From a virus, in the IMG/VR virus record IMGVR_UViG_3300005936_000001, positions 121,257 to 185,256 of that record: a stretch of DNA of 64,000 nucleotides. One strand, written 5' to 3'. The notes beneath the pieces are model-generated. The model was not told the DNA's origin. It made no database searches and was given only the letters and a program-made list of their open reading frames with translations. This document shows, in pieces, positions 21,748-29,173 of this stretch (the first letter of the stretch is position 1; each line of letters begins with the position of its first letter). The translations under genes were made by a program, and so were the position numbers.

Positions 21748-21989
21748 GAAAACTTAGTTTGATGTACAATGAAATGGGACAGCGTATAAAATATAAGGGA
21801 CAGGTTAGTGTAGGAGATAAGATACATTTTATAAGCAGCGGACATATAATATATAAGGTTATAAATCTAAAAGATGATATAGGCATAATTGAACGCTATA
21901 AAGATACATGGGATATAGACTTTGTAGAAGGTAAGGGCTGGGGCTGGTGGTCCTTCTTGGGGGAGTCATATGACATACGTATTGTATAA
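21744..21989 (+). CDS. KGQL-family protein 40
   Basis: 81 aa. Core YKGQVSVGDKIHF, window ISSGHIIY, KVINLKDDIGII, FVEGKGWGWW and an extra tail (SFLGESYDIRIV) that overlaps member 41 by 20 nt. Confidence 0.78.
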   Translation: MRKLSLMYNEMGQRIKYKGQVSVGDKIHFISSGHIIYKVINLKDDIGIIERYKDTWDIDFVEGKGWGWWSFLGESYDIRIV

Positions 21990-22203
21990 TGCAATGAAGC
22001 AGCCCATTAAACATAGAGGACAACTGAGTAAAGGGGATTTAGTGCATTTCAGTGACGATTGGACCCGTATGTTTAGAGTTATCCAATTAAAGGATAATAT
22101 AGCTGAAATTAAACTAAAGCATTCCAGCTACTGTTACTTCATACAGTTTGTAGAAGGAACGGGCTGGGGCTGGGGAGTAGAGTATGATGTTCTTAATACA
22201 TAA
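21970..22203 (+). CDS. KGQL-family protein 41
   Basis: 77 aa. Core HRGQLSKGDLVHF, window SDDWTRM, FRVIQLKDNIAEI, FVEGTGWGW. Overlaps member 42 by 20 nt, the same arrangement as at its own start. Confidence 0.78.
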   Translation: MTYVLYNAMKQPIKHRGQLSKGDLVHFSDDWTRMFRVIQLKDNIAEIKLKHSSYCYFIQFVEGTGWGWGVEYDVLNT

Positions 22204-22396
22204 TGAACTGGGACAGCCCGTTAAACACAAGGGTCAGATCAGTAAAGGGGATTTAGTGCATTTTGAGGATGGCACCGACAATTACTACATAGTAGTCGCA
22301 TTAAAGGTATGTACAGGTGAAATTAAACATATACTTTCCAAATATGCTTATAGTATACAGTTTAAAGAAGGAGTGGGCTGGGGGTATGGAACATGA
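22184..22396 (+). CDS. KGQL-family protein 42
   Basis: 70 aa. Core HKGQISKGDLVHF, window EDGTDNYY, IVVALKVCTGEI, FKEGVGWGY. Confidence 0.78.
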   Translation: MMFLIHNELGQPVKHKGQISKGDLVHFEDGTDNYYIVVALKVCTGEIKHILSKYAYSIQFKEGVGWGYGT

Positions 22397-22605
22397 CATA
22401 TGTACTGTATAATAGAATGAACCAGCCCGTTAGACATAAGGGACAGATCTGTCTGGGGGATATAATACGTTTTAAGGAAGACAATACATGTGATTATAAA
22501 GTTATCCGATTAAAAGAAGATAAAGGTAACATTAAAAATATCCGTAATGGATATAACTTTCATATGTATTTTATAGAAGGAAAGGGCTGGTGCTGGAAGA
22601 CATGA
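22393..22605 (+). CDS. KGQL-family protein 43
   Basis: 70 aa. Core HKGQICLGDIIRF, window KEDNTCDY, KVIRLKEDKGNI, FIEGKGWCW. Confidence 0.78.
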   Translation: MTYVLYNRMNQPVRHKGQICLGDIIRFKEDNTCDYKVIRLKEDKGNIKNIRNGYNFHMYFIEGKGWCWKT

Positions 22606-22817
22606 CATGTCAACTGTTTAATGAAATGAATCAATGTATTAGATATAGAGGTCAGTTAGTTGTAGGAGATGAAGTAACGTGTTACGGTGTTCCTCTCAAA
22701 GTTGTCCGGATAACAGGAGACAGAGGAGGAGTTGAATATATGAATGACACTGATCACAGTGTACATCTTATAAGGTTTATAGAAAGAGTGGGCTGGAGAT
22801 ATATAGGACAGGAGTAA
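22602..22817 (+). CDS. KGQL-family protein 44
   Basis: 71 aa from ATG 22602, an ATGA overlap. Core YRGQLVVGDEVT, short window CYGVPL, KVVRITGDRGGV, FIERVGWRY. Last of the uninterrupted run. Confidence 0.78.
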   Translation: MTCQLFNEMNQCIRYRGQLVVGDEVTCYGVPLKVVRITGDRGGVEYMNDTDHSVHLIRFIERVGWRYIGQE

Positions 22818-22900
22818 TATTTACAGCCCGGATAACATAATATCTTTGAAAGAAGTTACTACAAAGGGTATATTTATATAATATAAAAAGGAAATATACA

Positions 22901-23104
22901 ATGGAAATAGATTTTAAAAGTGTTCCCCCTAAAGCGTGGATAATCCTATCTCTCGCTATCTTCTTACTGTCTGTGGCAATAGGCTATTCCTTTATTATGG
23001 GATGGAGTAAAGTAGGGACAGTCAAGAAGGGCTGGAGTAAGGTGGGGCTGGAAGAGCATGCTGTAGAGAAAGAAGTCAATAAGATATGGAAAACTAAGAA
23101 GTAA
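22901..23104 (+). CDS. Small membrane-anchored protein, 67 aa
   Basis: AAAAGGAAATATACA precedes the ATG. Residues 12-33 (WIILSLAIFLLSVAIGYSFI) form one hydrophobic segment, followed by a tandem GWSKVG repeat and a basic tail (NKIWKTKK). Not a KGQL member. Function unknown. Confidence 0.62.
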   Translation: MEIDFKSVPPKAWIILSLAIFLLSVAIGYSFIMGWSKVGTVKKGWSKVGLEEHAVEKEVNKIWKTKK

Positions 23105-23143
23105 CTATATATTATATATATAGTGTTTATAACAGGAGCTATT

Positions 23144-23368
23144 ATGCTATTTAATATATATAATGAGACGAGACAACTTATTAGACACAGGGGCCAGATA
23201 TGTGTAGGAGATACAATATCTGATAATCCCGGTCTTTTCGTAACAGCTATGCGAGTTGCATATGTTAATAACAAGAAGGGAATTGGACAAGCGGTGTCAA
23301 CTATGGGAGGACCCAGTATACCTCTGACATTCGTTAAAGAGCGGGGCTGGTTTTTTGTAATATGTTAA
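23144..23368 (+). CDS. KGQL-family protein 45
   Basis: 74 aa from ATG 23144 with AACAGGAGC upstream. Core HRGQICVGDTIS, window DNPGLFVTAM, then RVAYVNNKKGIG replaces the usual KVIELKG, and FVKERGWFF. Members 45 and 46 form a divergent pair. Confidence 0.75.
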   Translation: MLFNIYNETRQLIRHRGQICVGDTISDNPGLFVTAMRVAYVNNKKGIGQAVSTMGGPSIPLTFVKERGWFFVIC

Positions 23369-23380
23369 ACAGGAGCTATT

Positions 23381-23602
23381 ATGCATTGTACATTATATAA
23401 TGAGATGGGGCAGCATGTTAGACATAAAGGACAGATAAGTGTAGGAGATTATGTATCTAATAATCCTGAAGCTTGTATAAATAGACCTATGGAAGTTACA
23501 TATATTAATGACAAAAAGAATCGTGGAGAAGCATCGTCTTATACAGGATGTGTAGCCCTGATATTTGATGAAGAGTCGGGCTGGTTTTACGTAATATATT
23601 AA
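23381..23602 (+). CDS. KGQL-family protein 46
   Basis: 73 aa, AACAGGAGC before the ATG as in member 45. Core HKGQISVGDYVS, window NNPEACINRPM, EVTYINDKKNRG, FDEESGWFY. Last array gene, closed by a terminator. Confidence 0.76.
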   Translation: MHCTLYNEMGQHVRHKGQISVGDYVSNNPEACINRPMEVTYINDKKNRGEASSYTGCVALIFDEESGWFYVIY

Positions 23603-23624
23603 AAGAGGAACTATCCTCTTTTTT
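23603..23624 (+). terminator. Terminator closing the KGQL array
   Basis: AAGAGGA (23603-23609) pairs with TCCTCTT (23614-23620), followed by TTTT. The virion operon starts 20 nt later. Confidence 0.85.
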
Positions 23625-23641
23625 AACTACAGGATAAATAA

Positions 23642-23983
23642 ATGAATAAGATAGCATACTACGAAGGATATATGAATAAGGAAGCCTCCAGAACAGATAT
23701 GTATCTAAAAACTATGGGAAGATTACTTCAAAAGGTTAAAGGTAAGGATAAACATTTTAAAGGAGCTATACCTATATTTTTAGATTCTGCCAAACAGACA
23801 TTTAATCTTCCCAGAGGGCATAAGGATATTTCAGCAGCCGCAAAACAACTCATAGATATGAAGAAGAAGGGGCTGAATACAGAAGTAGGAAAGATGCTTA
23901 TCGATACTACTGATATTATGTCTTCAATATCAAGAAAAGCCGAGAAAGCCAAACTTGCTGAAGCAGGTTCTTTACTAAAATAA
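23642..23983 (+). CDS. Leader-tagged virion-type protein, 113 aa
   Basis: It starts MNKIAYYEGYMNKEAS, the first of many genes here with an MNKxAFYxGYMxKEA leader. The rest is helical and basic (MGRLLQKVKGKDKHFKG, LPRGHKDISAAAKQLIDMKKK), with no membrane segment. By analogy with the capsid-targeting leaders of T4 internal proteins, which end in a Glu-Ala cleavage site, it may be packaged in the head and clipped after KEA (inference). No family recognised. Confidence 0.72.
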   Translation: MNKIAYYEGYMNKEASRTDMYLKTMGRLLQKVKGKDKHFKGAIPIFLDSAKQTFNLPRGHKDISAAAKQLIDMKKKGLNTEVGKMLIDTTDIMSSISRKAEKAKLAEAGSLLK

Positions 23984-23995
23984 AAAGGATAAATA

Positions 23996-24505
23996 ATGAA
24001 TAAGATAGCATACTACGAAGGATATATGAATAAGAAGGCGAAAGAACTTATAGAAGGCGGTAAAGCCGACGGTAAGGATACACAGGATATAGCACAGGAG
24101 AAGCAGGTAGATCCGGAGAAGATAGAAGAGCAGACTCAGAAGGGTCGGGCTGTAGAGCTGGAACATACAGATACACCCGATGTAGCAGAAGAGATCTCAC
24201 AGGATCATCTAGACGAGATACCTGATTACTACAATAGACTCGAAGACATGGAAGACGATGCTAAAGAGGAGAGTACGCTGGGAGACCCGGGGCCTGATGA
24301 TATCAAAATGATATTGGACTTTATGGCCACACAGGAGAATCTGGACGACGACAATGCGCACGAGTTTTATAAGTCTCTGGGAGTCGATCCGCACGAAGGG
24401 GAAGAGATAGTCTATTCAGCCCTTCAAAAACTATTAAAGATGTATCCGGATGCTCTCAACGATACTCCAATACCAGAGCAGGAAGTCGAAACAGAAGAAG
24501 AGTAA
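23996..24505 (+). CDS. Leader-tagged acidic virion-type protein, 169 aa
   Basis: The first 12 residues (MNKIAYYEGYMN) are identical to those of the preceding gene and the surrounding DNA is repeated, so the leader was duplicated as a unit. The remainder is very acidic (DTPDVAEEISQDHLDEIPDYY, split here for length; then EDMEDDAKEE) and lacks hydrophobic segments, resembling an internal head or scaffold-like protein. Followed by a terminator. Confidence 0.7.
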   Translation: MNKIAYYEGYMNKKAKELIEGGKADGKDTQDIAQEKQVDPEKIEEQTQKGRAVELEHTDTPDVAEEISQDHLDEIPDYYNRLEDMEDDAKEESTLGDPGPDDIKMILDFMATQENLDDDNAHEFYKSLGVDPHEGEEIVYSALQKLLKMYPDALNDTPIPEQEVETEEE

Positions 24506-24527
24506 TAGTAAAGTAGTAAGATTTATA

Positions 24528-24550
24528 GAAGGGGTTACACCCCTTCTTTT
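24528..24550 (+). terminator. Rho-independent terminator
   Basis: GAAGGGGT (24528-24535) pairs with ACCCCTTC (24539-24546), then TTTT. The same stem sequence closes the module at 30107. Confidence 0.88.
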
Positions 24551-24567
24551 AACTATAGGAAAATATA

Positions 24568-25284
24568 ATGTCGATAAAACTTAAAGAAGGTACTACCGAA
24601 GATATAAGACTGGACCGTATAGAGAAGTTTGATGAAAGAAGTAAACAGTTCCCTATAACAGATATCCTGACAGCGAAGAAACCCCGCTCCTATACATGGA
24701 GATGCAGGGCATGGCTGGATCAGAAAAATGAGGGGAGTTGTGTGGGTCATGGAATAGCGCATGAATTAGCAGCCCGTCCCGCGGAAGTACAGGGGCTTAC
24801 TCATAAGTATGCTAAGGAACAGATATACTGGGAAGCGCAGAAGATAGACAGATGGCCCGGAGGAAGTTATCCCGGAGCCTCTCCTGTCTACGAAGGCTCC
24901 AGTGTTCTGGCAGGTGTCAAGATAGCACACAAGCTGGGATGGATGGAAAGCTATAGATGGGGATTCGGGCTGGAAGACCTGATGCTCGGAGTAGGATACA
25001 ACGGACCTGCTGTATTGGGAGTACCGTGGTATAAGGGAATGTACAGCCCCAACAGCGAAGGATACATCAAAGTCACCGGAGACAGATTAGGCGGACATTG
25101 TATACTCTGTAACGCAGTTAATATTAAGAAGGAACGATTCACACTGCACAACAGCTGGGGTAAGGGCTGGGGTATGGATAGTGAATGTTATATTAGTTTC
25201 GAAGATATGGGTAAGCTCCTTAAATCCAGAGGCGAGTCTGCATTCTTCGTGAAGAGACATAAAATAGCACGAAAGGTGACATAA
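24568..25284 (+). CDS. Papain-like (C1 family) cysteine protease
   Basis: 238 aa. QKNEGSCVGHGIAHELA carries the catalytic Cys region (about residue 56), GGHCILCNAVNI the His, and LHNSWGKGWGMDSECYISF the Asn, in the order of C1 peptidases. No signal peptide or propeptide is seen. It lacks the MNK leader although it is surrounded by leader-tagged genes, and it overlaps the next one. It could process virion proteins or act on host proteins after infection; the T4-like maturation protease at 55533 is a separate enzyme. Confidence 0.88.
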   Translation: MSIKLKEGTTEDIRLDRIEKFDERSKQFPITDILTAKKPRSYTWRCRAWLDQKNEGSCVGHGIAHELAARPAEVQGLTHKYAKEQIYWEAQKIDRWPGGSYPGASPVYEGSSVLAGVKIAHKLGWMESYRWGFGLEDLMLGVGYNGPAVLGVPWYKGMYSPNSEGYIKVTGDRLGGHCILCNAVNIKKERFTLHNSWGKGWGMDSECYISFEDMGKLLKSRGESAFFVKRHKIARKVT

Positions 25285-25784
25285 TGAACAAACTAGCATA
25301 TTATCAAGCGTACATGAATAAGCTGTCGGAGATCGATCCGGAGCAGCAGGAGTTTACAAGAAAAGGTAAGAATTATTCAGATGTCGGAGCCATTGCCGGA
25401 GGTGTCGGAGGATCTGTAGCCGGACTTAAAATGGCTGGGAAAATAAAGCATCCCCTTCTGGCAGCACTTGCTCAAATAGTTCTCACAGGCGGGTCAGCCT
25501 ACGGAGGATATAAGGCCGGAGGCGCTCTGGAGAATACCCGTAAGATGAATTACGTCAAGGGATTATCCAATGAAAGCCCTTTTAAAGGTAGATATATGTC
25601 CGGAGAATACGATAAAGAAAGAACAGATCTTCTAGATAAATATAAGATGCTGTGGACAACATATCGTAAAGAGAATGTAGGGCCTCTCAAACATAAGGCT
25701 ATTAACTTCAATAACAAAGCTAAAAGAAAAGATCCTGAAGGATATCAAATCCTTACAGGAGATAAAAACCCTCCTAAGGTATAA
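25284..25784 (+). CDS. Leader-tagged glycine-zipper protein, 166 aa
   Basis: Leader MNKLAYYQAYMNKLSEID. Residues 35-80 form a Gly/Ala-rich hydrophobic hairpin (VGAIAGGVGGSVAGLKMAG, LTGGSAYGGYKAGGAL) of the glycine-zipper kind that inserts in membranes. The C-terminal part is basic and polar. Likely a virion protein that contacts the host membrane during DNA entry (inference). Confidence 0.7.
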   Translation: MNKLAYYQAYMNKLSEIDPEQQEFTRKGKNYSDVGAIAGGVGGSVAGLKMAGKIKHPLLAALAQIVLTGGSAYGGYKAGGALENTRKMNYVKGLSNESPFKGRYMSGEYDKERTDLLDKYKMLWTTYRKENVGPLKHKAINFNNKAKRKDPEGYQILTGDKNPPKV

Positions 25785-25785
25785 T

Positions 25786-28134
25786 ATGAATACTATTGAA
25801 AAAGATCCGGCTGTTACTAAAAAGGAATTATCCTACATTCTTGGAGGTACTGGCCTAACAGGAGCAGGCCTGGCCGCAGGGAAAGCATCCCGAGATATAC
25901 AGGATATCGGGATGCACCTGACAGACTGGGAAAGAGGTACAGGTCTATTGGGAGATACTGAAGTTCCCAGTCTGGCTTCCTATAACAAAGCTCTTAAGAA
26001 GTATGTTAAAGGAGGTCGGGAGACTCTGCGCAGTAAGATACTGGGCATGCCTGTCCCCCTCTGGGCTATAAAGGGTAAAGTATCTGCTGGAGCTAATGCG
26101 GCTATTTTAAGAGATAAGCTCACACTTAAAGCGATGCGGTTGACAAGATCTAATATCCCTCAGGAAATCTGGGACGCCGCTTACAATACTAAGCATATTA
26201 CAGATGAAAAAAATAGTCTTCTACACCATTACAATATGTTCTATAAGTCCAATCAAAAAGCTACTAAGAAGTATATGTTCAATAAGCATATCTGGGATGC
26301 TTTCGGAGAAGATATACCGGAACATTACAAATTTTTAAGTGATATGGATGTTCCCCTATCTGCAAGATTATCCAAACTTAATAAGATGAGTCCGGAAACT
26401 TACAAAAAGGTAGTGGATAAATTAAGACATGCTTTTTTGCAGATAGGGGGGAGTGCTAAAGATAGTTTACGTGGGTGGTCTTCCGTATATTCACAGACTA
26501 TCAATCCGACTATAAACAAAATATTCCCTAAACTTAAAAAGGCAGGGCTGGGAGCTGTTATTGCCGGAGGAGCTATGACTATCTTGGGACTGGCTGCTTT
26601 GTTACGCAGGAAACAGGGAGAGAAATCTGTTCTTAAGAAAGCTTCCGAAGGTATAGCAGATAATACAATCATACCTGCCGCCGGATTAGTAGGTGGTACA
26701 GGACTTGCAGCTCACGGAGTAGGAACTATCAGGCGTCCTCTTAATGTAGGGCTGTCTTGGGGGGAACAAGCTCAGTGGGGTGCGGGACATAAGACTCCGG
26801 GGAAAGTCCTGGAAAATATGCTAGAGGGTCTAACAGCTAATGATAAAAGAGTTAAACTTATTAAAGACATAAGAGGTAAAGCAGGGCTGGTCCCTGCCAA
26901 TCTATCCAATACTCCTTTCGATCTGTATTTCTCCACAGGGATGGGAGCTGCCGTAGATTCAGGAGCTATTGAGAACCCATTTCGAAGACTTATAGGAGGA
27001 CATCAAGTAAGTAATGTGAGTCGTAAAATAGCTCCTGGAGGATATGTGGGATACTTAACAGACGCAGGTGAAATGGCAGAAACCACTCCTTATAAAGAAC
27101 AGAAGGTTATAAGAAATCATAAAAAGCCACTGATTAAAGATAAAATGATAACCTGGGGAGATACTGGAGATACAGCTAAAGATATGAAGCAGTTGATGAC
27201 ATCGGATAAGGGCCCTTCTTTATTGGATATAGGTGTGACTAAGAAAATCTCCACTATAAGTAAAGTAGATGCTCTTAACAAGATAATCCTTAATAACCCC
27301 GATGTAGCTATCAGCCCCAAGAATAGCATGTTGTTTAAAAACATAGGTAATAAACGTATTGTTACAATAGTAGGGTCAGGCCGGGGAGACCAGGTGGCAT
27401 ACAGAGCTTTGAAATTAAGAACAGCCCTTAAGAAGATAGGCAGACTGGATGATGTACAGATAGTGGCTGTAATGGCGGGAGGGACAAGTCCTCTGGGAGG
27501 CTTAGTGCATAAACTGCCGGATATTATAGGTTTCGACAGACTCCCCAGAGATGCATATATTGCCACCCAGCGTATCAGTGATACCATTATAGGAAGTAGC
27601 GGTACATCTTCTTTATTCGAATCTCTGGGCTTACCTTCTAAACTTATATTACACCCAGCCCAGAATGCTTTAAGGGATTTAGAATTTAAATTAATATCCA
27701 AGCCAGGTACTATACCCAACATGTTGTGGAAAGATTTTCCGGGAGATTCGAAAAAAGCTTTAGAACGTATGACGCATGTGGATCTTGATTGGTGGAATAA
27801 AGGTAATAAAATACTGGCGAGTAAGTATAAGGGAGTATCTATGGCCCAGACTCCCGAGGAATGGATTAAAGTTATTTTTGATGACAAGGTATCTGAAAAG
27901 GATCTGGTTATAAGGAGCAGGCAGTTACTCAGGAATATGTCTAAAGGAGCAGGTAAGTTAAGGAAGACACATTTACCTAGACTTATCAGGAATGCTAAAC
28001 GTATGAAGACATTGAGGGGAGCAGGCCTGTTGGGGCTGGCGAGTCTTCCTATAGGATATTCTGTACACAAACTTATAGATATACTCAGAGATAAGAAGGA
28101 GAAAAGAAATGAACAAGACAGCCTCCTTCCGTAA
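25786..28134 (+). CDS. Large virion-type membrane protein with glycosyltransferase-B-like region, 782 aa
   Basis: No full MNK leader (MNTIEKDPAVTKKELS). Hydrophobic Gly-rich segments occur near residues 20-35, 250-272 (AGLGAVIAGGAMTILGLAAL), 295-315 and 745-760 (GAGLLGLASLPIGYSVHKL). Residues about 525-620 contain VTIVGSGRGDQVAYRALKL, VAVMAGGTSPLGG and SDTIIGSSGTSSLFESLGLP, which resemble the C-terminal half of GT-B enzymes such as MurG/GT28. This could be a cell-wall-active or degenerate enzyme domain. The similarity is by eye only. Confidence 0.6.
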   Translation: MNTIEKDPAVTKKELSYILGGTGLTGAGLAAGKASRDIQDIGMHLTDWERGTGLLGDTEVPSLASYNKALKKYVKGGRETLRSKILGMPVPLWAIKGKVSAGANAAILRDKLTLKAMRLTRSNIPQEIWDAAYNTKHITDEKNSLLHHYNMFYKSNQKATKKYMFNKHIWDAFGEDIPEHYKFLSDMDVPLSARLSKLNKMSPETYKKVVDKLRHAFLQIGGSAKDSLRGWSSVYSQTINPTINKIFPKLKKAGLGAVIAGGAMTILGLAALLRRKQGEKSVLKKASEGIADNTIIPAAGLVGGTGLAAHGVGTIRRPLNVGLSWGEQAQWGAGHKTPGKVLENMLEGLTANDKRVKLIKDIRGKAGLVPANLSNTPFDLYFSTGMGAAVDSGAIENPFRRLIGGHQVSNVSRKIAPGGYVGYLTDAGEMAETTPYKEQKVIRNHKKPLIKDKMITWGDTGDTAKDMKQLMTSDKGPSLLDIGVTKKISTISKVDALNKIILNNPDVAISPKNSMLFKNIGNKRIVTIVGSGRGDQVAYRALKLRTALKKIGRLDDVQIVAVMAGGTSPLGGLVHKLPDIIGFDRLPRDAYIATQRISDTIIGSSGTSSLFESLGLPSKLILHPAQNALRDLEFKLISKPGTIPNMLWKDFPGDSKKALERMTHVDLDWWNKGNKILASKYKGVSMAQTPEEWIKVIFDDKVSEKDLVIRSRQLLRNMSKGAGKLRKTHLPRLIRNAKRMKTLRGAGLLGLASLPIGYSVHKLIDILRDKKEKRNEQDSLLP

Positions 28135-28588
28135 CTTCGCAGGAAACATACACGACTATGCCAGAGCTACGGGACTTACTATGTCCCAGCTGCAGAGTAG
28201 GAGTGCTAAGGCTCGTAAAGCTAAAGAGGCTCTTAGGGCTGTTATACCCTACGACTTCTTCAAGACCAGAGAAGGACTCAAGTATCTTGCGGAGACTACA
28301 GTAGGATTCGATACAGACGCTTTATCCAAACTCAGAAAGATAGGATCTATGCACAAGACAGCATACTACATGGGATATATAGGTAAGACTGCTTTGGACC
28401 TGGATATAAATAAAGGAGATATTCTTTTAGGCGGAAGGTTCAAGAACAAACGGATGGAAGTTAAAGATATAGGGACAGACGAACTGGGACAGCCCACAGT
28501 CAACGGTCGAAAGCTTCTAAGCTTCCGTATCGAGAAGAAACTTCCTAAGAACAAGCAGAGCAAGATAACACAGGAGAAGCTTAATTAA
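28109..28588 (+). CDS. Two-part virion-type protein with a second internal leader, 159 aa
   Basis: It starts MNKTASFRNFAGN inside the end of the preceding gene. At residue 81 (ATG 28349, with AGGATCT before it) a second leader appears, MHKTAYYMGYIGKTALD, followed by INKGDILLGGRFKNKRMEV and GTDELGQPTVNGRKLL, a block I recognise from many phage hypothetical proteins. It is either a fusion of two once-separate genes or one gene with an internal start giving a 79-aa second product. Confidence 0.7.
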   Translation: MNKTASFRNFAGNIHDYARATGLTMSQLQSRSAKARKAKEALRAVIPYDFFKTREGLKYLAETTVGFDTDALSKLRKIGSMHKTAYYMGYIGKTALDLDINKGDILLGGRFKNKRMEVKDIGTDELGQPTVNGRKLLSFRIEKKLPKNKQSKITQEKLN

Positions 28589-28613
28589 TCTCCTTTTATT
28601 GGCATTATATACT
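28579..28613 (+). promoter_or_regulatory. Phage promoter motif P5
   Basis: GCTTAAT (28579) and TTGGCATTATATACT (28599), 20 nt apart, overlapping the end of the preceding gene. It opens an accessory module that ends at the terminator 30107. The leader AGAAATATATAACT...TTTAAAGGAGG is nearly shared with P6. Confidence 0.78.
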
Positions 28614-28645
28614 AGAAATATATAACTCTAATTTAAAGGAGGAGT

Positions 28646-28906
28646 ATGAAAGATAAATTAAAGATAGGAAATGATACAGAAGTAGCTGGGAAAATGATAT
28701 CATTTGAACCGGGAAGTTCTTGTGAATCTCTTACATTTGCCGAATTTAGCGGAATACTCAATACTATTAAAATAGAAACTGAGGGACGCATATATACTTT
28801 TAAAGATTGTAGTTTTTCAATTAACATTAAAAGTTTCGATTATAGTGTAGAATGCAACAAAAAACTTATAAAGGAGAGGGATTATGAAGAAAGCAAAGAA
28901 TGCTAA
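28646..28906 (+). CDS. Hypothetical protein, 86 aa
   Basis: First gene of the P5 module, AAAGGAGGAGT before the ATG. Beta-rich pattern (MISFEPGSSCESLTFAEFSG, IKIETEGRIYTFKDCSFSI), no membrane segment. No family recognised. Confidence 0.62.
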   Translation: MKDKLKIGNDTEVAGKMISFEPGSSCESLTFAEFSGILNTIKIETEGRIYTFKDCSFSINIKSFDYSVECNKKLIKERDYEESKEC

Positions 28907-29150
28907 AGAAGCATGGGATATGCAGGAGATGTACAAAGATAAGCCACACGGTTGGATACAATGGAAAGGTACAGATGTCTGTATGGATATCCATTGTAAA
29001 TGCGGCGCTTCTTGTCATATAGACGCCGATTTTGCTTATAACGTAAAGTGCATGGGATGCGGTACCGTGTATATGTGTAATGGACATATAGAGCTTATCG
29101 AGCTCGAAGAAACTCCGGTACAATGTGTTGTTAACGCATCTGTTTGTTAA
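28884..29150 (+). CDS. Zinc-ribbon phage protein, 88 aa
   Basis: GGWIQWKGTDVCMDIHC-like block: HGWIQWKGTDVCMDIHCKCG then VKCMGCGTVYMCNGHIELIE, giving a CxCG...CxxCG zinc ribbon. This arrangement recurs in phage hypothetical proteins. Role unknown; it overlaps the preceding gene and is followed by the beta-helix protein in the same module. Confidence 0.72.
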   Translation: MKKAKNAKEAWDMQEMYKDKPHGWIQWKGTDVCMDIHCKCGASCHIDADFAYNVKCMGCGTVYMCNGHIELIELEETPVQCVVNASVC

Positions 29151-29173
29151 TTGAGAATATGAAAGGAGAAAAT

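Larger units (their letters stand above)
7966..23602 (+). repeat. Tandem array of 46 KGQL-family paralogous genes
   Basis: Most members are 65-80 codons and share LYNxMxQPIxHKGQLxxGDxV, a variable window of about 8-14 residues, (Y/F)KVIELKGxxGxI, a second variable strand, then YxIxFxEGKGW. Conserved Gly, Asp and Trp with alternating hydrophobics suggest a small SH3/KOW-like beta barrel (inference). Neighbours mostly abut or overlap as ATGA, so translation is chained. Similarity is visible in DNA too (for example ATAAGGGACAGCT), pointing to expansion by duplication and unequal recombination. Two members are frameshifted and two have ATA where ATG is expected. Non-family genes interrupt at 10178, 11359-14337, 15327-16100, 19403 and 22901. 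Two more copies lie at 44630-45433. Confidence 0.9.

Noticed and set aside
7966-23602. The periodic array read as a CRISPR array
   Set aside because: The repeat period is about 200-240 nt, the units are diverged and every unit is a coding frame.
7966-23602. A diversity-generating retroelement behind the variable loops
   Set aside because: No reverse transcriptase, template repeat or adenine-specific substitution pattern is visible in the window.
27117-28070. A 317-codon minus-strand frame opposite the 782-aa gene
   Set aside because: The plus-strand gene has consistent domain patterns and a coupled neighbour. The antisense frame looks like random hydrophobic sequence and has no upstream signals.
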